Shown: positions 16,439-24,868, numbered from the stretch's first letter. The stretch is DNA of 64,000 nt from Archaeoglobus sp. (GCA_017656505.1 JACDNU010000004.1:1-64000); one strand, 5' to 3'. The notes: generated from the sequence alone by a model not told the origin. Program-made: numbers and translations.

Positions 16439-17134
16439 ATGAGAATCCCCCTTTACATTGAAATGTCTGGGAAGAACGTTCTTATCATTGGTGGAGGAGG
16501 GGTTGGGACTTCAAGAGCAAAGAAATTCCTCAATGCCGGAGCTAATGTAAAGGTTCTTAGCCTCGAATTTACTCCCGAAATTATTGAAATGGAAAAGGAA
16601 AATTCAAGACTCGAGCTTATAAGAAGTGACGCTAACCTTTTCAATCTAGAACCCCTTTTCGAATGGGCTCATTTCGTAACCATCGCAGTCGGAGATTTGA
16701 AGTTGAATGAGGTTGCAAAGGAACTTGCAGCAAAGAAGAAATGTTTTCTGAATCTTGCAAACGATTCCCTTCAAACGGAAGTCGTTGTACCTTTCGATGG
16801 AGAGTACGAAGGAATAAGATTCGCGGTAACAACCGAAGGAAAAAGCGGTGTTGTTGCTAGGATGGTTAGGGATTCGATTCTAGAAATGCTGAAAAGGGAT
16901 GAGGAGAAGATCTACCTTCTAAAGGCAATGGAATATCTTAAAAGGTATATGAAGGCTGAGCAGATCCCGATCAACCTCAGAATGAGCCTTTACTTTGAGA
17001 TCAGCTCAAACTCCGAATTCCGAGAGCTTGTTAGAGAGGGCAAGATTGATGAAGCTAAAGTATTAGCGGAGAAGCTTGTTCAGGAGTACGCTAGTGGGAA
17101 AAAGAAGCCCAAATCGAAATCACTCACTTTTTAA
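16439..17134 (+). CDS. Precorrin-2 dehydrogenase (Met8/CysG-N type)
   Basis: A 231-residue NAD-dependent enzyme that oxidises precorrin-2 to sirohydrochlorin, and in some members inserts iron to form sirohaem. It opens with a Rossmann motif VLIIGGGGVGTSRAKKFLNAGA (about 11-32), and has FLNLANDSLQTEVVVPF near 105 and a TTEGKSGVVARMVRD segment, matching the CysG N-terminal family. GGAGGGTG precedes the ATG at 16439; the frame opens four codons earlier. Directly upstream of the sirohaem decarboxylase fusion, so the two supply the alternative haem pathway. Confidence 0.88.
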   Translation: MRIPLYIEMSGKNVLIIGGGGVGTSRAKKFLNAGANVKVLSLEFTPEIIEMEKENSRLELIRSDANLFNLEPLFEWAHFVTIAVGDLKLNEVAKELAAKKKCFLNLANDSLQTEVVVPFDGEYEGIRFAVTTEGKSGVVARMVRDSILEMLKRDEEKIYLLKAMEYLKRYMKAEQIPINLRMSLYFEISSNSEFRELVREGKIDEAKVLAEKLVQEYASGKKKPKSKSLTF

Positions 17135-17145
17135 AAGGTGGAAAA

Positions 17146-18132
17146 ATGTCCTTAAAATTTACTGAAGAGGAAAAGATTCTCCTCATGGCTTTACAGTACA
17201 ACTTTCCCCTTTCTGAGGAACCCTACTTTGATTTGGCCGATCTAACCGGGCTTAAGATTGACTTCATTTTTGAAAAGACGAGAGAGTTTCTAGAGAAAGG
17301 TGTAATCAAGCGGATAGGTGCACAGCTGAACTACAAGGCGTTTAAGGAAATCGGCTTTGCAGCCCTGATTGGTGCAAGAGTGGGAGAAGAGGATTTAGAG
17401 AGGGTGGTTAGAATAATAAATTCCTACAACCCAAAACACAACTTTCTTAGGGACAATGCGTACAATGTCTGGTTCACGATAAAGGCTGAAAGTCCTGATG
17501 ATTTAAAGAAGCTAGCGGGGGAGATAGCAGAAAAATGTGGCATAGCAGATTACGTTTTTTTACCATCGAAAAGAGTGTACAAGATGGATGTCAAATACGA
17601 TCTCTTCAAAGGTGTTTCCTACAGCGAGGCTGGGCTTGAGAGCTTAAGGGTTCCGAAAGCAGAAGAAGTTGGTATTGCCCCGAAACTTCTGATAGAGCTT
17701 GAAAGAAACTTTAAAGTAGAAAAAAGGCCTTTTAAGGCAGTAGCAGAAAAATATAACCTTGAAGAGGGGGAATTGATCTCACTAGTGGAAGAACTGACCG
17801 AACTGAGGGTAATCAGAGGGTTCTATGGGGTCTTAAATGAGAGGAAAATTGGATTCAAGGAGAATGCGATGAACATGGTTGAAGCAAAAAAACCATCAAA
17901 AATAGCCCTGAAGCTTCTGAAACTGTTTCCTGAAATCACCCACCTCATTGAGAGGGAGACTGATGGAAGCTGGAGATTTCCACTTTACTTCATGGTTCAT
18001 GCCACAAGAAGAGAACCAATCGAGGAAATTAGGGAGGAAGTTAGGTTAATTCCGGGGGTTAGGGCTGTAAAAACCCTTTACAGTTTGGCAGATTTAAAAG
18101 CTGATTTAAAAGCGGATTTTAAGCGGGTTTAA
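17146..18132 (+). CDS. Fused sirohaem decarboxylase AhbA-AhbB
   Basis: A 328-residue protein that is two Lrp/AsnC-like units in tandem. AhbA and AhbB are usually separate subunits of about 160 residues that together decarboxylate sirohaem to didecarboxysirohaem in the alternative haem b pathway. The first half has a helix-turn-helix-like start and KHNFLRDNAYNVWF (His98, Arg102, Trp109), as in AhbA. The second half has THLIERETDGSWRFPLYFMVHA (His266, Arg270, Trp276, His285), as in AhbB. The aromatic residue between His and Arg is Phe100 in the first half and is replaced by Ile268 in the second. Twelve bases after the dehydrogenase gene. Confidence 0.82.
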   Translation: MSLKFTEEEKILLMALQYNFPLSEEPYFDLADLTGLKIDFIFEKTREFLEKGVIKRIGAQLNYKAFKEIGFAALIGARVGEEDLERVVRIINSYNPKHNFLRDNAYNVWFTIKAESPDDLKKLAGEIAEKCGIADYVFLPSKRVYKMDVKYDLFKGVSYSEAGLESLRVPKAEEVGIAPKLLIELERNFKVEKRPFKAVAEKYNLEEGELISLVEELTELRVIRGFYGVLNERKIGFKENAMNMVEAKKPSKIALKLLKLFPEITHLIERETDGSWRFPLYFMVHATRREPIEEIREEVRLIPGVRAVKTLYSLADLKADLKADFKRV

Positions 18133-18212
18133 CAGCAGATGACTTCTAGTTGGCTGTGGTATCGATTCTTGACCAATCTGGACTAAATCAAGACCCAAAT
18201 CTAGACTAAAAC

Positions 18213-18752
18213 TTAAACTCTCAGACAGAGATCTTTGAAACTACAATTAAGGCACTCTCCAACCTTACTCTCTGGAATCTCACCTTCTATGACTTTCTCA
18301 TATATTTTCGAATAAAATTTTATGCTGCTTGTGAACATATCCCTGTTAAACCTCCAATTTGTTCGTCTTATCTTGTTTCTGGATATCTCAAGGAGAAATC
18401 CGTTTTCAATTCCTTCCATTTTCAAATAGAGGTTAAGCTGGGCAATCCAGCTAATTTTCGGTTTTCTAAGCATTGAAACCTTCTTCACCTTCTTCACCTC
18501 TACGATCTCGAATCCCTTTTCTCCGAAAACTCTGAAGTCTGGTCTGCCAGTTATTTTGAATTTACCGAAAGAAATAGTCCTCTTTCTCACGGGATAGAGG
18601 GTATAATTCCTCTTTAAGAAGTTGAGAGCTATTTTCTCACCGTAATCTCCGGCATGTTTTATTGTGGGGTCGATTATCTCTTTCTGGGGAAATTTTAGCT
18701 TGAAGTAAACCCATCTGGGACAGCGAAACACCCAGCTGGCGTAAAAGTTCAT
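18213..18752 (-). CDS. Cas4-like PD-(D/E)XK nuclease, solitary
   Basis: A 179-residue member of the Cas4/RecB-like nuclease group. An N-terminal cysteine in FRCPRWVYFK and three C-terminal cysteines in GECLNCSFKDLCL would hold a [4Fe-4S] cluster, as in Cas4. The nuclease core is visible as IKHAGDYGE, GRPDFRVFG and EIVEVKK (catalytic Asp, Glu and Lys). The frame continues upstream into the tRNA gene, so the start MNFYASW at 18752 is chosen; it has no ribosome site. No CRISPR array or other cas gene is in the window, so a repair role is as likely as CRISPR adaptation. Confidence 0.75.
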   Translation of the reverse strand: MNFYASWVFRCPRWVYFKLKFPQKEIIDPTIKHAGDYGEKIALNFLKRNYTLYPVRKRTISFGKFKITGRPDFRVFGEKGFEIVEVKKVKKVSMLRKPKISWIAQLNLYLKMEGIENGFLLEISRNKIRRTNWRFNRDMFTSSIKFYSKIYEKVIEGEIPESKVGECLNCSFKDLCLRV

Positions 18753-18849
18753 GCGGAGTGAAGGACTGTGGAAAAATAAAGCTTGTTGGCTGACATGAAA
18801 GTGATGGGAGTGATGAATTTGATAGGAATTTGATGTGGAATGGAAAAAT

Positions 18850-18943
18850 GGGGCCGCCGAGATTCGAACTCGGGTCTCCAGCATTTCAGGCTTGGCTTTA
18901 AGCACCCCAAGCTGGGAGGATAACCAGGCTACCCTACGGCCCC
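18850..18943 (-). tRNA. tRNA-Pro (anticodon GGG) with intron
   Basis: Read on the minus strand the acceptor GGGGCCG pairs with CGGCCCC, the T arm is CCGAG-TTCGAAT-CTCGG, and the anticodon arm is CCAGC-TTGGGGT-GCTGG with U33 and anticodon GGG. A 21-base intron, beginning TGCTTAAAG and ending CTGAAA, interrupts the loop at the canonical 37/38 position; its exact edges are ambiguous because TGCT is repeated at both ends. CCA is not encoded. The mature tRNA would be 73 bases. Confidence 0.93.
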
Positions 18944-19100
18944 TTGATGGATTAAGGCTGGGTGAGTTTTAAAGCTTTTCTTTGGAATCGATCTTTGGTG
19001 TTTGATTGCTGTTGAGCTTCAGGATTAGCTTAAGGAATTTGAAATTTTTTGAGGTTGAAATCGTCTTTGTTATTAAGATCATCTGTAAAAATCATCTGGA

Positions 19101-19111
19101 AAAATTTATAT
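19101..19111 (+). promoter_or_regulatory. TATA box for pyrBI
   Basis: AAAATTTATAT is centred 29 bases before the ATG at 19135, giving a leaderless pyrB message. The rest of the 190-base gap back to the tRNA shows nothing else. Confidence 0.6.
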
Positions 19112-19134
19112 CCCTACAATCTCAAAAATATCTG

Positions 19135-20064
19135 ATGTCGATTCTGAAAAAAAGGGGTGTTGGGAGATTTAGGCATCTTATCTCTATCGATGAGCTCACC
19201 AAAGAAGATATCGTTTACATTTTAAGGCTGGCAGAGAAATTTGAGCCGATTGCAAGGGGTGAAAAGGCAAGTAAAGCCCTTGAAGGGATGATTCTCGCGA
19301 ACCTTTTTTTTGAGCCATCCACAAGAACGAGAATGTCCTTTGAGGCGGCAATGAAAAGGCTTGGTGGGGATGTAATCAACATGACAGCTCAGGAAGCAAG
19401 CAGCGTAGCGAAAGGGGAAACGCTTGCAGATACGATAAGGGTTGTAGGAAATTACGCAGACGTGATTGTGCTGAGACATCCCTTAATAGGAGCTGCTAAA
19501 TTCGCTGCCGAGAATTCGATTGTGCCAGTTGTCAATGCTGGAGATGGGGCAGGACAGCATCCAACCCAAACTCTGCTCGATCTTTACACGATGGAGAAGG
19601 AGGCGAAGCTTGAAGGATCGAAAGTTGCTTTAATGGGAGATCTGAAGTATTCTAGAACTGTTCACTCGCTGATCAAGGCTTTGGCACTTTTCAATACAAA
19701 AATATTCCTCATTAGTCCTGCTATGCTCAGACTGCCTGAGGAGTTCATCGAGGAGGTTGATGCTGATATCTCTGAGGTGGAATTGGAAGATGTAATCGAC
19801 GAGATCGATGTTCTCTATGTGACAAGAATTCAGAAAGAGCGGTTTCCGGATGAGGAGGAATATAGAAGGGTTGCTGGAAGTTACGTGCTCACTCCAGAGC
19901 TTTTGAAAAATGCGAAAGAGGGTATGATCATAATGCACCCGTTGCCAAGGGTTAACGAGATAGCAACGGATGTTGATGGAACGAGGCATGCAAGGTACTT
20001 TGAGCAGGCTTTCTACGGTGTGCCGATAAGAATGGCAATCCTGAGCGAGTTGCTCGGTGGTTGA
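19135..20064 (+). CDS. pyrB: Aspartate carbamoyltransferase catalytic subunit
   Basis: A 309-residue enzyme joining carbamoyl phosphate and aspartate in the first committed step of pyrimidine synthesis. The carbamoyl-phosphate loop FFEPSTRTRMSFE, then VLRHPLIGAAKFAAE, GDGAGQHPTQTLLDLYT, and the aspartate-loop region VTRIQKERF through HPLPRVNEI are all intact. The open frame extends 43 codons upstream, but that part covers the promoter, so the leaderless ATG at 19135 is used. Followed by the regulatory subunit gene; carAB in the same window make its carbamoyl phosphate. Confidence 0.96.
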   Translation: MSILKKRGVGRFRHLISIDELTKEDIVYILRLAEKFEPIARGEKASKALEGMILANLFFEPSTRTRMSFEAAMKRLGGDVINMTAQEASSVAKGETLADTIRVVGNYADVIVLRHPLIGAAKFAAENSIVPVVNAGDGAGQHPTQTLLDLYTMEKEAKLEGSKVALMGDLKYSRTVHSLIKALALFNTKIFLISPAMLRLPEEFIEEVDADISEVELEDVIDEIDVLYVTRIQKERFPDEEEYRRVAGSYVLTPELLKNAKEGMIIMHPLPRVNEIATDVDGTRHARYFEQAFYGVPIRMAILSELLGG

Positions 20065-20086
20065 GGTGTTGGGTTTAGGTGGTAAA

Positions 20087-20569
20087 ATGTCGGAGTTTGA
20101 AACGAAAAGCGATAGAAAGCATCTGGTCGTTAGCAAAATAAAAAATGGCACAGTCATAGATCACATCTCGCCGGGAATGTCGCCCCTCGTTCTTAAAATC
20201 CTTGGAATCGGGCCAGGCTCCAAGGAAGCTGTCTCGATGGCTATGAACGTGCATAGCAGCAAGATGGGTAAGAAGGACATACTCAAGGTGGAAGGGAAGT
20301 TCATAAGCGATGAAGAGCTGAACAAGATCGCTTTAATAGCTCCAGAAGCAACGATAAACCTCGTTGAGGATTTCGAGATAACCAGGAAGTTCAGGGTTGA
20401 GCCGCCGGAGGTTGTGGAGAACATAATAAAGTGTCCGAATCAGCACTGTATCTCCAACAGCAATGAGCCCATAAAGTCAAGGTTCAGAATATTCACCGAT
20501 GGGAGGAAAGTTGTTGCGAAGTGCGATTACTGCGGGAAGAAGTTGTACAATCTGCAGGATTACATTTGA
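20087..20569 (+). CDS. pyrI: Aspartate carbamoyltransferase regulatory subunit
   Basis: A 160-residue PyrI that binds nucleotides and links catalytic trimers. The N-terminal allosteric domain has VSKIKNGTVIDHISPGMSPLVLKILGI, and the zinc site is CPNQHC...CDYCGK, four cysteines as in the family. AGGTGG precedes the ATG at 20087; the frame opens at a GTG inside pyrB. Its 3' end overlaps the convergent PIN-domain gene by ten bases. Confidence 0.95.
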   Translation: MSEFETKSDRKHLVVSKIKNGTVIDHISPGMSPLVLKILGIGPGSKEAVSMAMNVHSSKMGKKDILKVEGKFISDEELNKIALIAPEATINLVEDFEITRKFRVEPPEVVENIIKCPNQHCISNSNEPIKSRFRIFTDGRKVVAKCDYCGKKLYNLQDYI

Positions 20570-20967
20570 TTAACTTTATTTCTGAATCTGACAACCTCTA
20601 CATCAATCTTTTCGAAATGTTCATCATCCGTCACAATTTTTGCTCCAACGAAATTGGCGCAGGCAGCAATCAAAGCATCTGCTATGGGTATGGGGTTCAA
20701 CTTGTATTCTCCGGCTTTTAAAGCAATTTCGTCGTTTATTGCAACGATCCTCAAATTTGATGCCCTTATATCCTCTATCCTTTTCAAGGCATAATCCTTA
20801 CCCATCCTCCTGGAATAGATGTAGTACATTTCAGTGAGCGTTATTGAACTGATAAAGCCTTCAGCTTTATTTTCGTCTACCTCTCTCAGGATTCGTTCCA
20901 CGAAATCAGCTCCGTCCTCATCATTGAAAAAAGCTACAAGCGCTTTCGTGTCAATCAAGTATCTCAT
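20560..20967 (-). CDS. VapC-type PIN-domain toxin
   Basis: A 135-residue PIN ribonuclease. Acidic residues expected to hold metal appear in YLIDTKALVAFF (Asp6), SITLTEMYYIYSR (Glu), PIPIADALIAACA (Asp) and IVTDDEHF (Asp). The start MRYLIDT at 20967 overlaps the AbrB-type antitoxin gene by 17 bases, the usual antitoxin-then-toxin order. VapC toxins cut tRNA or rRNA; the target here is unknown. The 3' end meets pyrI. Confidence 0.85.
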   Translation of the reverse strand: MRYLIDTKALVAFFNDEDGADFVERILREVDENKAEGFISSITLTEMYYIYSRRMGKDYALKRIEDIRASNLRIVAINDEIALKAGEYKLNPIPIADALIAACANFVGAKIVTDDEHFEKIDVEVVRFRNKVNQM

Positions 20968-21220
20968 CAAACTCCCTGTCCCATCTCTTCCTAACTCTAT
21001 CGACTTCAACCGAGGCTCCTTCTAACCTATCTATCCCTTTTAGCCTTGACAGTTTCACGATGGGTTTTAGTATTATTACACCTTCCCTTCTGTCTATCAG
21101 CATTTTGTCTCCCTTTTCAAGTCCCAGCTCCTTCCTCATCTTTGCCGGTATCACAATTTGCCCCTTGGAAGAAATTCTAACAATATTCACTTTTACCACA
21201 TTTTTAATTTTGTAAGACAT
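20951..21220 (-). CDS. AbrB/SpoVT-type antitoxin (VapB)
   Basis: An 89-residue protein with a swapped-hairpin AbrB DNA-binding domain: VRISSKGQIVIPAKMRKELGLEKGDKMLID (about 14-43). The C-terminal 40 residues (RLEGASVEVDRVRKRWDREFDEILD) would wrap the toxin. It normally neutralises VapC and represses the pair. Upstream lies an A/T-rich stretch to the hisS stop with possible operator sequence. Confidence 0.85.
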   Translation of the reverse strand: MSYKIKNVVKVNIVRISSKGQIVIPAKMRKELGLEKGDKMLIDRREGVIILKPIVKLSRLKGIDRLEGASVEVDRVRKRWDREFDEILD

Positions 21221-21260
21221 TCTATTTAAGTCTTACTTACTCAAAATTGATCGGGGTTAC

Positions 21261-22493
21261 TCAAAAGTATTTTCGGATCTCACTAATATCAACCAAAACT
21301 TGTTCTCCTTTCTCCAGATCCCTCAAGATCACCTTTCCCTCTTTAAATTCGTTCTCAGCAACGATTACAGCATATTTTGCCCCTATGGTATTCGCGAAGC
21401 TAAGCTGTTTTTTCAGATTTCTCTCCATGACATCGCTTAGTACAATTTTACCGCTTCCCCTTAGTCTCTCTGAAATTTTCAAAGCCTCCAGCTCCATCCC
21501 CGGCGTGTATGCAACTAAAATACTCTCGGCAGAATCGGCCTTCATTTCGCATATCTCTGCTATCCTGTCAAAGCCGAGGGCAAAGCCTGTAGACGGGACA
21601 TCCGCACCGCCAAAGAGGTGTGTAAGGCGATAGCTCCCCCCTCCGCAAATCTGATTTTGAGCTCCTAACCCTCTTTTTGCAAAAGCCTCGAAAACAACGC
21701 CAGTGTAGTAATCCAATCCCCTAACTATGCTGAAGTCGAGGTTGTACTCTATCTCAAGCTTTTCAAGTCCTTCGCAGAGATTTCGCAGGTGGGAGAAATC
21801 AAATTCGGGGATTATTTCCCTTGAATGCTCTATTACCTCCATTCCACCTTTAAGCCCGATGAGGTCTTTGATGCGATCGATGTAACCTTCGAACCCTTCA
21901 GAGCTTAGATACTCTTCAAGCCCCTCAATGTCATTTTTATCGATCATCCTCGTAATTTTGCGGTATCTTGCCTCGTCAACATCTTCAAGCAGCTTTCTCA
22001 GCAAGCCCACATGCCCGATGTTCAGGGTGAAGTCGAGATTCAGATTCTTCATTATGTTGTAAGCAAGGACAATAACCTCGAGATCGGCTAAATATGAATC
22101 CGACCCTATCAATTCAACCCCAAACTGCCAGAATTCTCTATACCTCCCTTTCTGCGGGTTCTCGTATCTGAAGCAATTTGCGAAGTAGTAAAATCTCAAG
22201 GGCCTTGGCATTACCGCGCACTCGTTTACGAACAACCGCATTACCGGAGCGGTTAACTCAGGCCTCAAAGCTAGATCTCTCCCGCTCTTATCTTTAAAAG
22301 CGTAGATCTCCTGAACTATGTTTTCTCCGCTCTTTATCGTGAACAGATTGAGGTGCTCAAAAGTCGGTGTGGTTACCTCCCTGTAGCCATAGCTTTCGGC
22401 AGTTCTCCGCATTATTCGTTCAATTGCCCTTCTTTTCTCCATCTCATCCGGCAGAAAATCCCTCGTCCCCCTCGGCCTTTCGATCTGGATCAT
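21261..22493 (-). CDS. hisS: Histidyl-tRNA synthetase
   Basis: A 410-residue class II synthetase. Motif 1 and 2 regions are seen as RGTRDFLPDEM, then ALRPELTAPVMRLFV and FRYENPQKGRYREFWQFGVE, with the histidine-specific GLDYYTGVVFEAF and the motif 3 stretch PSTGFALGFDRIAE. The C-terminal anticodon-binding domain is short but present, ending EIRKYF. Typical archaeal length. Followed upstream by the PIN-domain gene with 32 bases between them. Confidence 0.96.
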   Translation of the reverse strand: MIQIERPRGTRDFLPDEMEKRRAIERIMRRTAESYGYREVTTPTFEHLNLFTIKSGENIVQEIYAFKDKSGRDLALRPELTAPVMRLFVNECAVMPRPLRFYYFANCFRYENPQKGRYREFWQFGVELIGSDSYLADLEVIVLAYNIMKNLNLDFTLNIGHVGLLRKLLEDVDEARYRKITRMIDKNDIEGLEEYLSSEGFEGYIDRIKDLIGLKGGMEVIEHSREIIPEFDFSHLRNLCEGLEKLEIEYNLDFSIVRGLDYYTGVVFEAFAKRGLGAQNQICGGGSYRLTHLFGGADVPSTGFALGFDRIAEICEMKADSAESILVAYTPGMELEALKISERLRGSGKIVLSDVMERNLKKQLSFANTIGAKYAVIVAENEFKEGKVILRDLEKGEQVLVDISEIRKYF

Positions 22494-22525
22494 TTTACCA
22501 CCTTGTTTGTGTGATTTATCCTTAC

Positions 22526-23194
22526 TTACTCCTCACCCTCTCCAATTGCTTTTAAATATTCCCTTAACATCTTGGGGAATTTAGCAGCCTCAACATATCT
22601 CAAACCGAGCTTTTCAGCCCACTTTCTAATTCCGGCATCGCTGCTCACCACTCCCGCCTCGAGTTCCTTTGCAAGCAGCAGAACATCTATGTCTGGCTCG
22701 CTGTCCAGAATCCCTCCCCGCAATGCGTTTCTGTATCTCTCGCGGAATCTCGTAACCAGATGCCCTACCTCCTCCTCTATCTCCTTTCTGCTCTCTTCCG
22801 ATTCACAGAGCTTCGAAGTTACAACGGAGCTCTCCCATAGGAATTCTTCAGCCAGCTTCTTTCCCTGGTTTATCTTCTGCCTCATCGTTAAAACGTATTC
22901 ATAGAAGATTGCAGCGGGAATTTTAACCTCGTATCTGTTGGGAGTTTTCTTAACCAGCCAGGTATCGAGTTTGGAATAAACTTCATCCTCACAGTTGTAT
23001 CTTTTCAGAAAGCTTACCAGCTCAGAATATACGGTTGGATATGGAATGTAGCAGCTGATGTCAAGTTTAAGCCTTGCCTTTGCTATGTAACTCAGCAGTT
23101 TGTTTGCTGATTCGCAGATGGTTGAGAATCCTTCTGCATCCCTCATGCCCGTGTCTGTCAAGGCCGTGGTGTCGAGAACGAATCTCTGTCTCAT
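22526..23194 (-). CDS. PIN-domain 'RNA ligase partner' protein (MJ0950 family)
   Basis: A 222-residue protein with a PIN fold: RFVLDTTALTDTGMRD at the start, a long helical insert, SEPDIDVLLLAKELEAGVVSSDAGIRKWAEKLGLRYV near the end. This matches the archaeal family that occurs in the same genomes as the Rnl3 RNA ligase, hence its name; its reaction is not established. The ligase itself is not in this window. It probably shares a transcript with hisS. Confidence 0.78.
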   Translation of the reverse strand: MRQRFVLDTTALTDTGMRDAEGFSTICESANKLLSYIAKARLKLDISCYIPYPTVYSELVSFLKRYNCEDEVYSKLDTWLVKKTPNRYEVKIPAAIFYEYVLTMRQKINQGKKLAEEFLWESSVVTSKLCESEESRKEIEEEVGHLVTRFRERYRNALRGGILDSEPDIDVLLLAKELEAGVVSSDAGIRKWAEKLGLRYVEAAKFPKMLREYLKAIGEGEE

Positions 23195-23366
23195 AATACC
23201 CGAAGGGGAGGAATTTACTTTAATGTTTCTGATCTTCTGATGGATTAAAGATGCTAATCGAATTATTGATTGAATTGTTGAATTACTGAACTAATTGATG
23301 AATCAAGGATGGATCGAGGGAATTAATCAGACTATAATGGACTATAATCAATCGAATTTTGTTGGA

Positions 23367-24035
23367 TTACAATCTCACGTGGACGAAGATGTGATCCTTA
23401 TGGAAAGGATCGAGCTTCCCATGCTTTAGAATGGTGAAATTCTCTTCCATCTCCGAAAGGAAACGGCTGAACACCTCTGAAGGCTCGGCAACTGAATCGA
23501 TACTTCTCGCTTTCACCATAATAAGCCCCTCTCCGTTCTCCTTCAGGAAGAATTCAGCATTCTTTACGAATATTTCCCTCTGATTCTTCTGGGCTATGTC
23601 CTGATAGATGAAATCTACCTTCTCGACTATTCCCGCATACTCTTCGGGCTTGGAGGCATCTTTGAGCAGTGGAATGATATTTCTCCTCTCCATAGAAAGC
23701 TCGAGGAACTTTTTGAATGGTCTGGCTGAGTATTCAACTGCATAGATAACTCCTTCTTCAAGAATGTCAGAAAGATGGCTCACAGTCGTGCCGCTCGCCG
23801 CTCCTAAATAAAGCATTTTCATATCTGGCTTCAGCTTAATTCTATATCCGTTTAGAATCATTGCAGCCAGCTTTGAGCGATATGGAATCCACTCTCTGAA
23901 TTCCGCATACTTTTTCTCGCCGTAATGCGGTTTGGATCTGCTCTTTGTTGCCAAGAACTTCTTGTCATCATATCTGATCATAAAGGTATTGGGGGCAATC
24001 TCTTCGAGAATCTCCAACTCTGCCTTTTTCACCAT
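23367..24035 (-). CDS. flpA: Fibrillarin-like 2'-O-methyltransferase
   Basis: A 222-residue S-adenosylmethionine enzyme, the catalytic subunit of the C/D-box guide RNP that methylates rRNA and tRNA. The SAM motif MLYLGAASGTTVSHLSD covers about 74-90, followed by VYAVEYSARPFK and the catalytic VDFIYQDIAQKNQ. GGTGA precedes the ATG at 24035. It follows nop5 by 31 bases, its obligate partner. Confidence 0.95.
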   Translation of the reverse strand: MVKKAELEILEEIAPNTFMIRYDDKKFLATKSRSKPHYGEKKYAEFREWIPYRSKLAAMILNGYRIKLKPDMKMLYLGAASGTTVSHLSDILEEGVIYAVEYSARPFKKFLELSMERRNIIPLLKDASKPEEYAGIVEKVDFIYQDIAQKNQREIFVKNAEFFLKENGEGLIMVKARSIDSVAEPSEVFSRFLSEMEENFTILKHGKLDPFHKDHIFVHVRL

Positions 24036-24066
24036 TTTTTCACCATTTAGTTTCTCAACTTTCTGT

Positions 24067-24858
24067 TCAGCCTCTCAGCTCTTCATACTTCTTTCTCACA
24101 GCCTCAGCAAGATCCTCCTTCAACTCTCCGCTGTAGTAATCCACTCTGGCTCCGATTGCGAGTTTCGAAGCGAGAAACCTTGCCATTTTCCCCCTAAGCT
24201 TCTTTGGTAGTGTTCTGATGTAAGGATGCTGGAAGATAATGCCGTGCTTAGGTGTTTTGGCTTTTTTCCCCTTCTTAATCCTTGACATTGCCTTGAAAAG
24301 GCTCTTCTCAGCCCCTAAAATCTGGATCGTGCTGCCTGCCATGCTTGCGAGCCTTTTCAAGCTTCCGGCTCTCTCCAAAAGCCTTGCAGCTATAACTCCC
24401 CCAACCAACTCCGTGACGTTGGGCATGAGTTTTGAAGCTTCGGAACTTATTCTCCTCTCTATGTCCTTCCTTAGCTCTTTCAATTCGCCCACAATTCTCC
24501 TGAATTCTTCTGTTGTTTTATCGGTTCTTATTTCCTCCAAATCTCTTATTTTCTCGGAAAACAGATTTATACCGAGATCTATTTCATCGAGAGCTTTGAG
24601 AAGGGATATGATGTATCTGTCTGATGATTTAAGCTCCTTTTCTACTTCAATCTCAGCAACCCTTATAGCTGTTCTTCTTAACTCGGAATAGTACTCTTCC
24701 TCAGAAGGAAAAATTTTCAGACTGATTTCTTTCAGCGAGAAGGGAAGCTTTTCACACCTACTTTCAATAAACGATTCTACAAAATCGTCGGATTTTATTA
24801 CTTCAAGCTCAGAATTTCGCTTATAGATTTTACCAAACCAGACTTTGTATTCGATCAT
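24067..24858 (-). CDS. Nop5/Nop56-related C/D-box RNP protein (short form)
   Basis: A 263-residue scaffold that joins fibrillarin and L7Ae to C/D guide RNAs. A small N-terminal domain is followed by a long coiled coil (residues 95-140) and the Nop domain with MPNVTELVGGVIAARLLERAGSLKRLASM and PKHGIIFQHPYIRTLP. Many archaeal Nop5 proteins are nearer 350-400 residues; the short form is characteristic of Archaeoglobus. It sits directly between the beta-RFA-P synthase and fibrillarin genes, an arrangement recalled from Archaeoglobus. Confidence 0.93.
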   Translation of the reverse strand: MIEYKVWFGKIYKRNSELEVIKSDDFVESFIESRCEKLPFSLKEISLKIFPSEEEYYSELRRTAIRVAEIEVEKELKSSDRYIISLLKALDEIDLGINLFSEKIRDLEEIRTDKTTEEFRRIVGELKELRKDIERRISSEASKLMPNVTELVGGVIAARLLERAGSLKRLASMAGSTIQILGAEKSLFKAMSRIKKGKKAKTPKHGIIFQHPYIRTLPKKLRGKMARFLASKLAIGARVDYYSGELKEDLAEAVRKKYEELRG

Positions 24859-24868
24859 TCTAATCGAT

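Noticed and set aside
18753..18905. N-terminal part of the Cas4-like frame
   Set aside because: It reads through the tRNA gene in antisense, so the start at 18752 is used.
19006..19134. 43-residue N-terminal extension of PyrB
   Set aside because: It covers the TATA box, and the leaderless ATG at 19135 gives the normal PyrB length.
20951..20967. Frameshift between antitoxin and toxin
   Set aside because: A short overlap is normal for vapBC and both frames are complete.
23195..23366. Small RNA or gene in the 172-base gap
   Set aside because: Contains only loose GATTGAATT and GACTATAATC repeats; no C/D box set, promoter or frame stood out.
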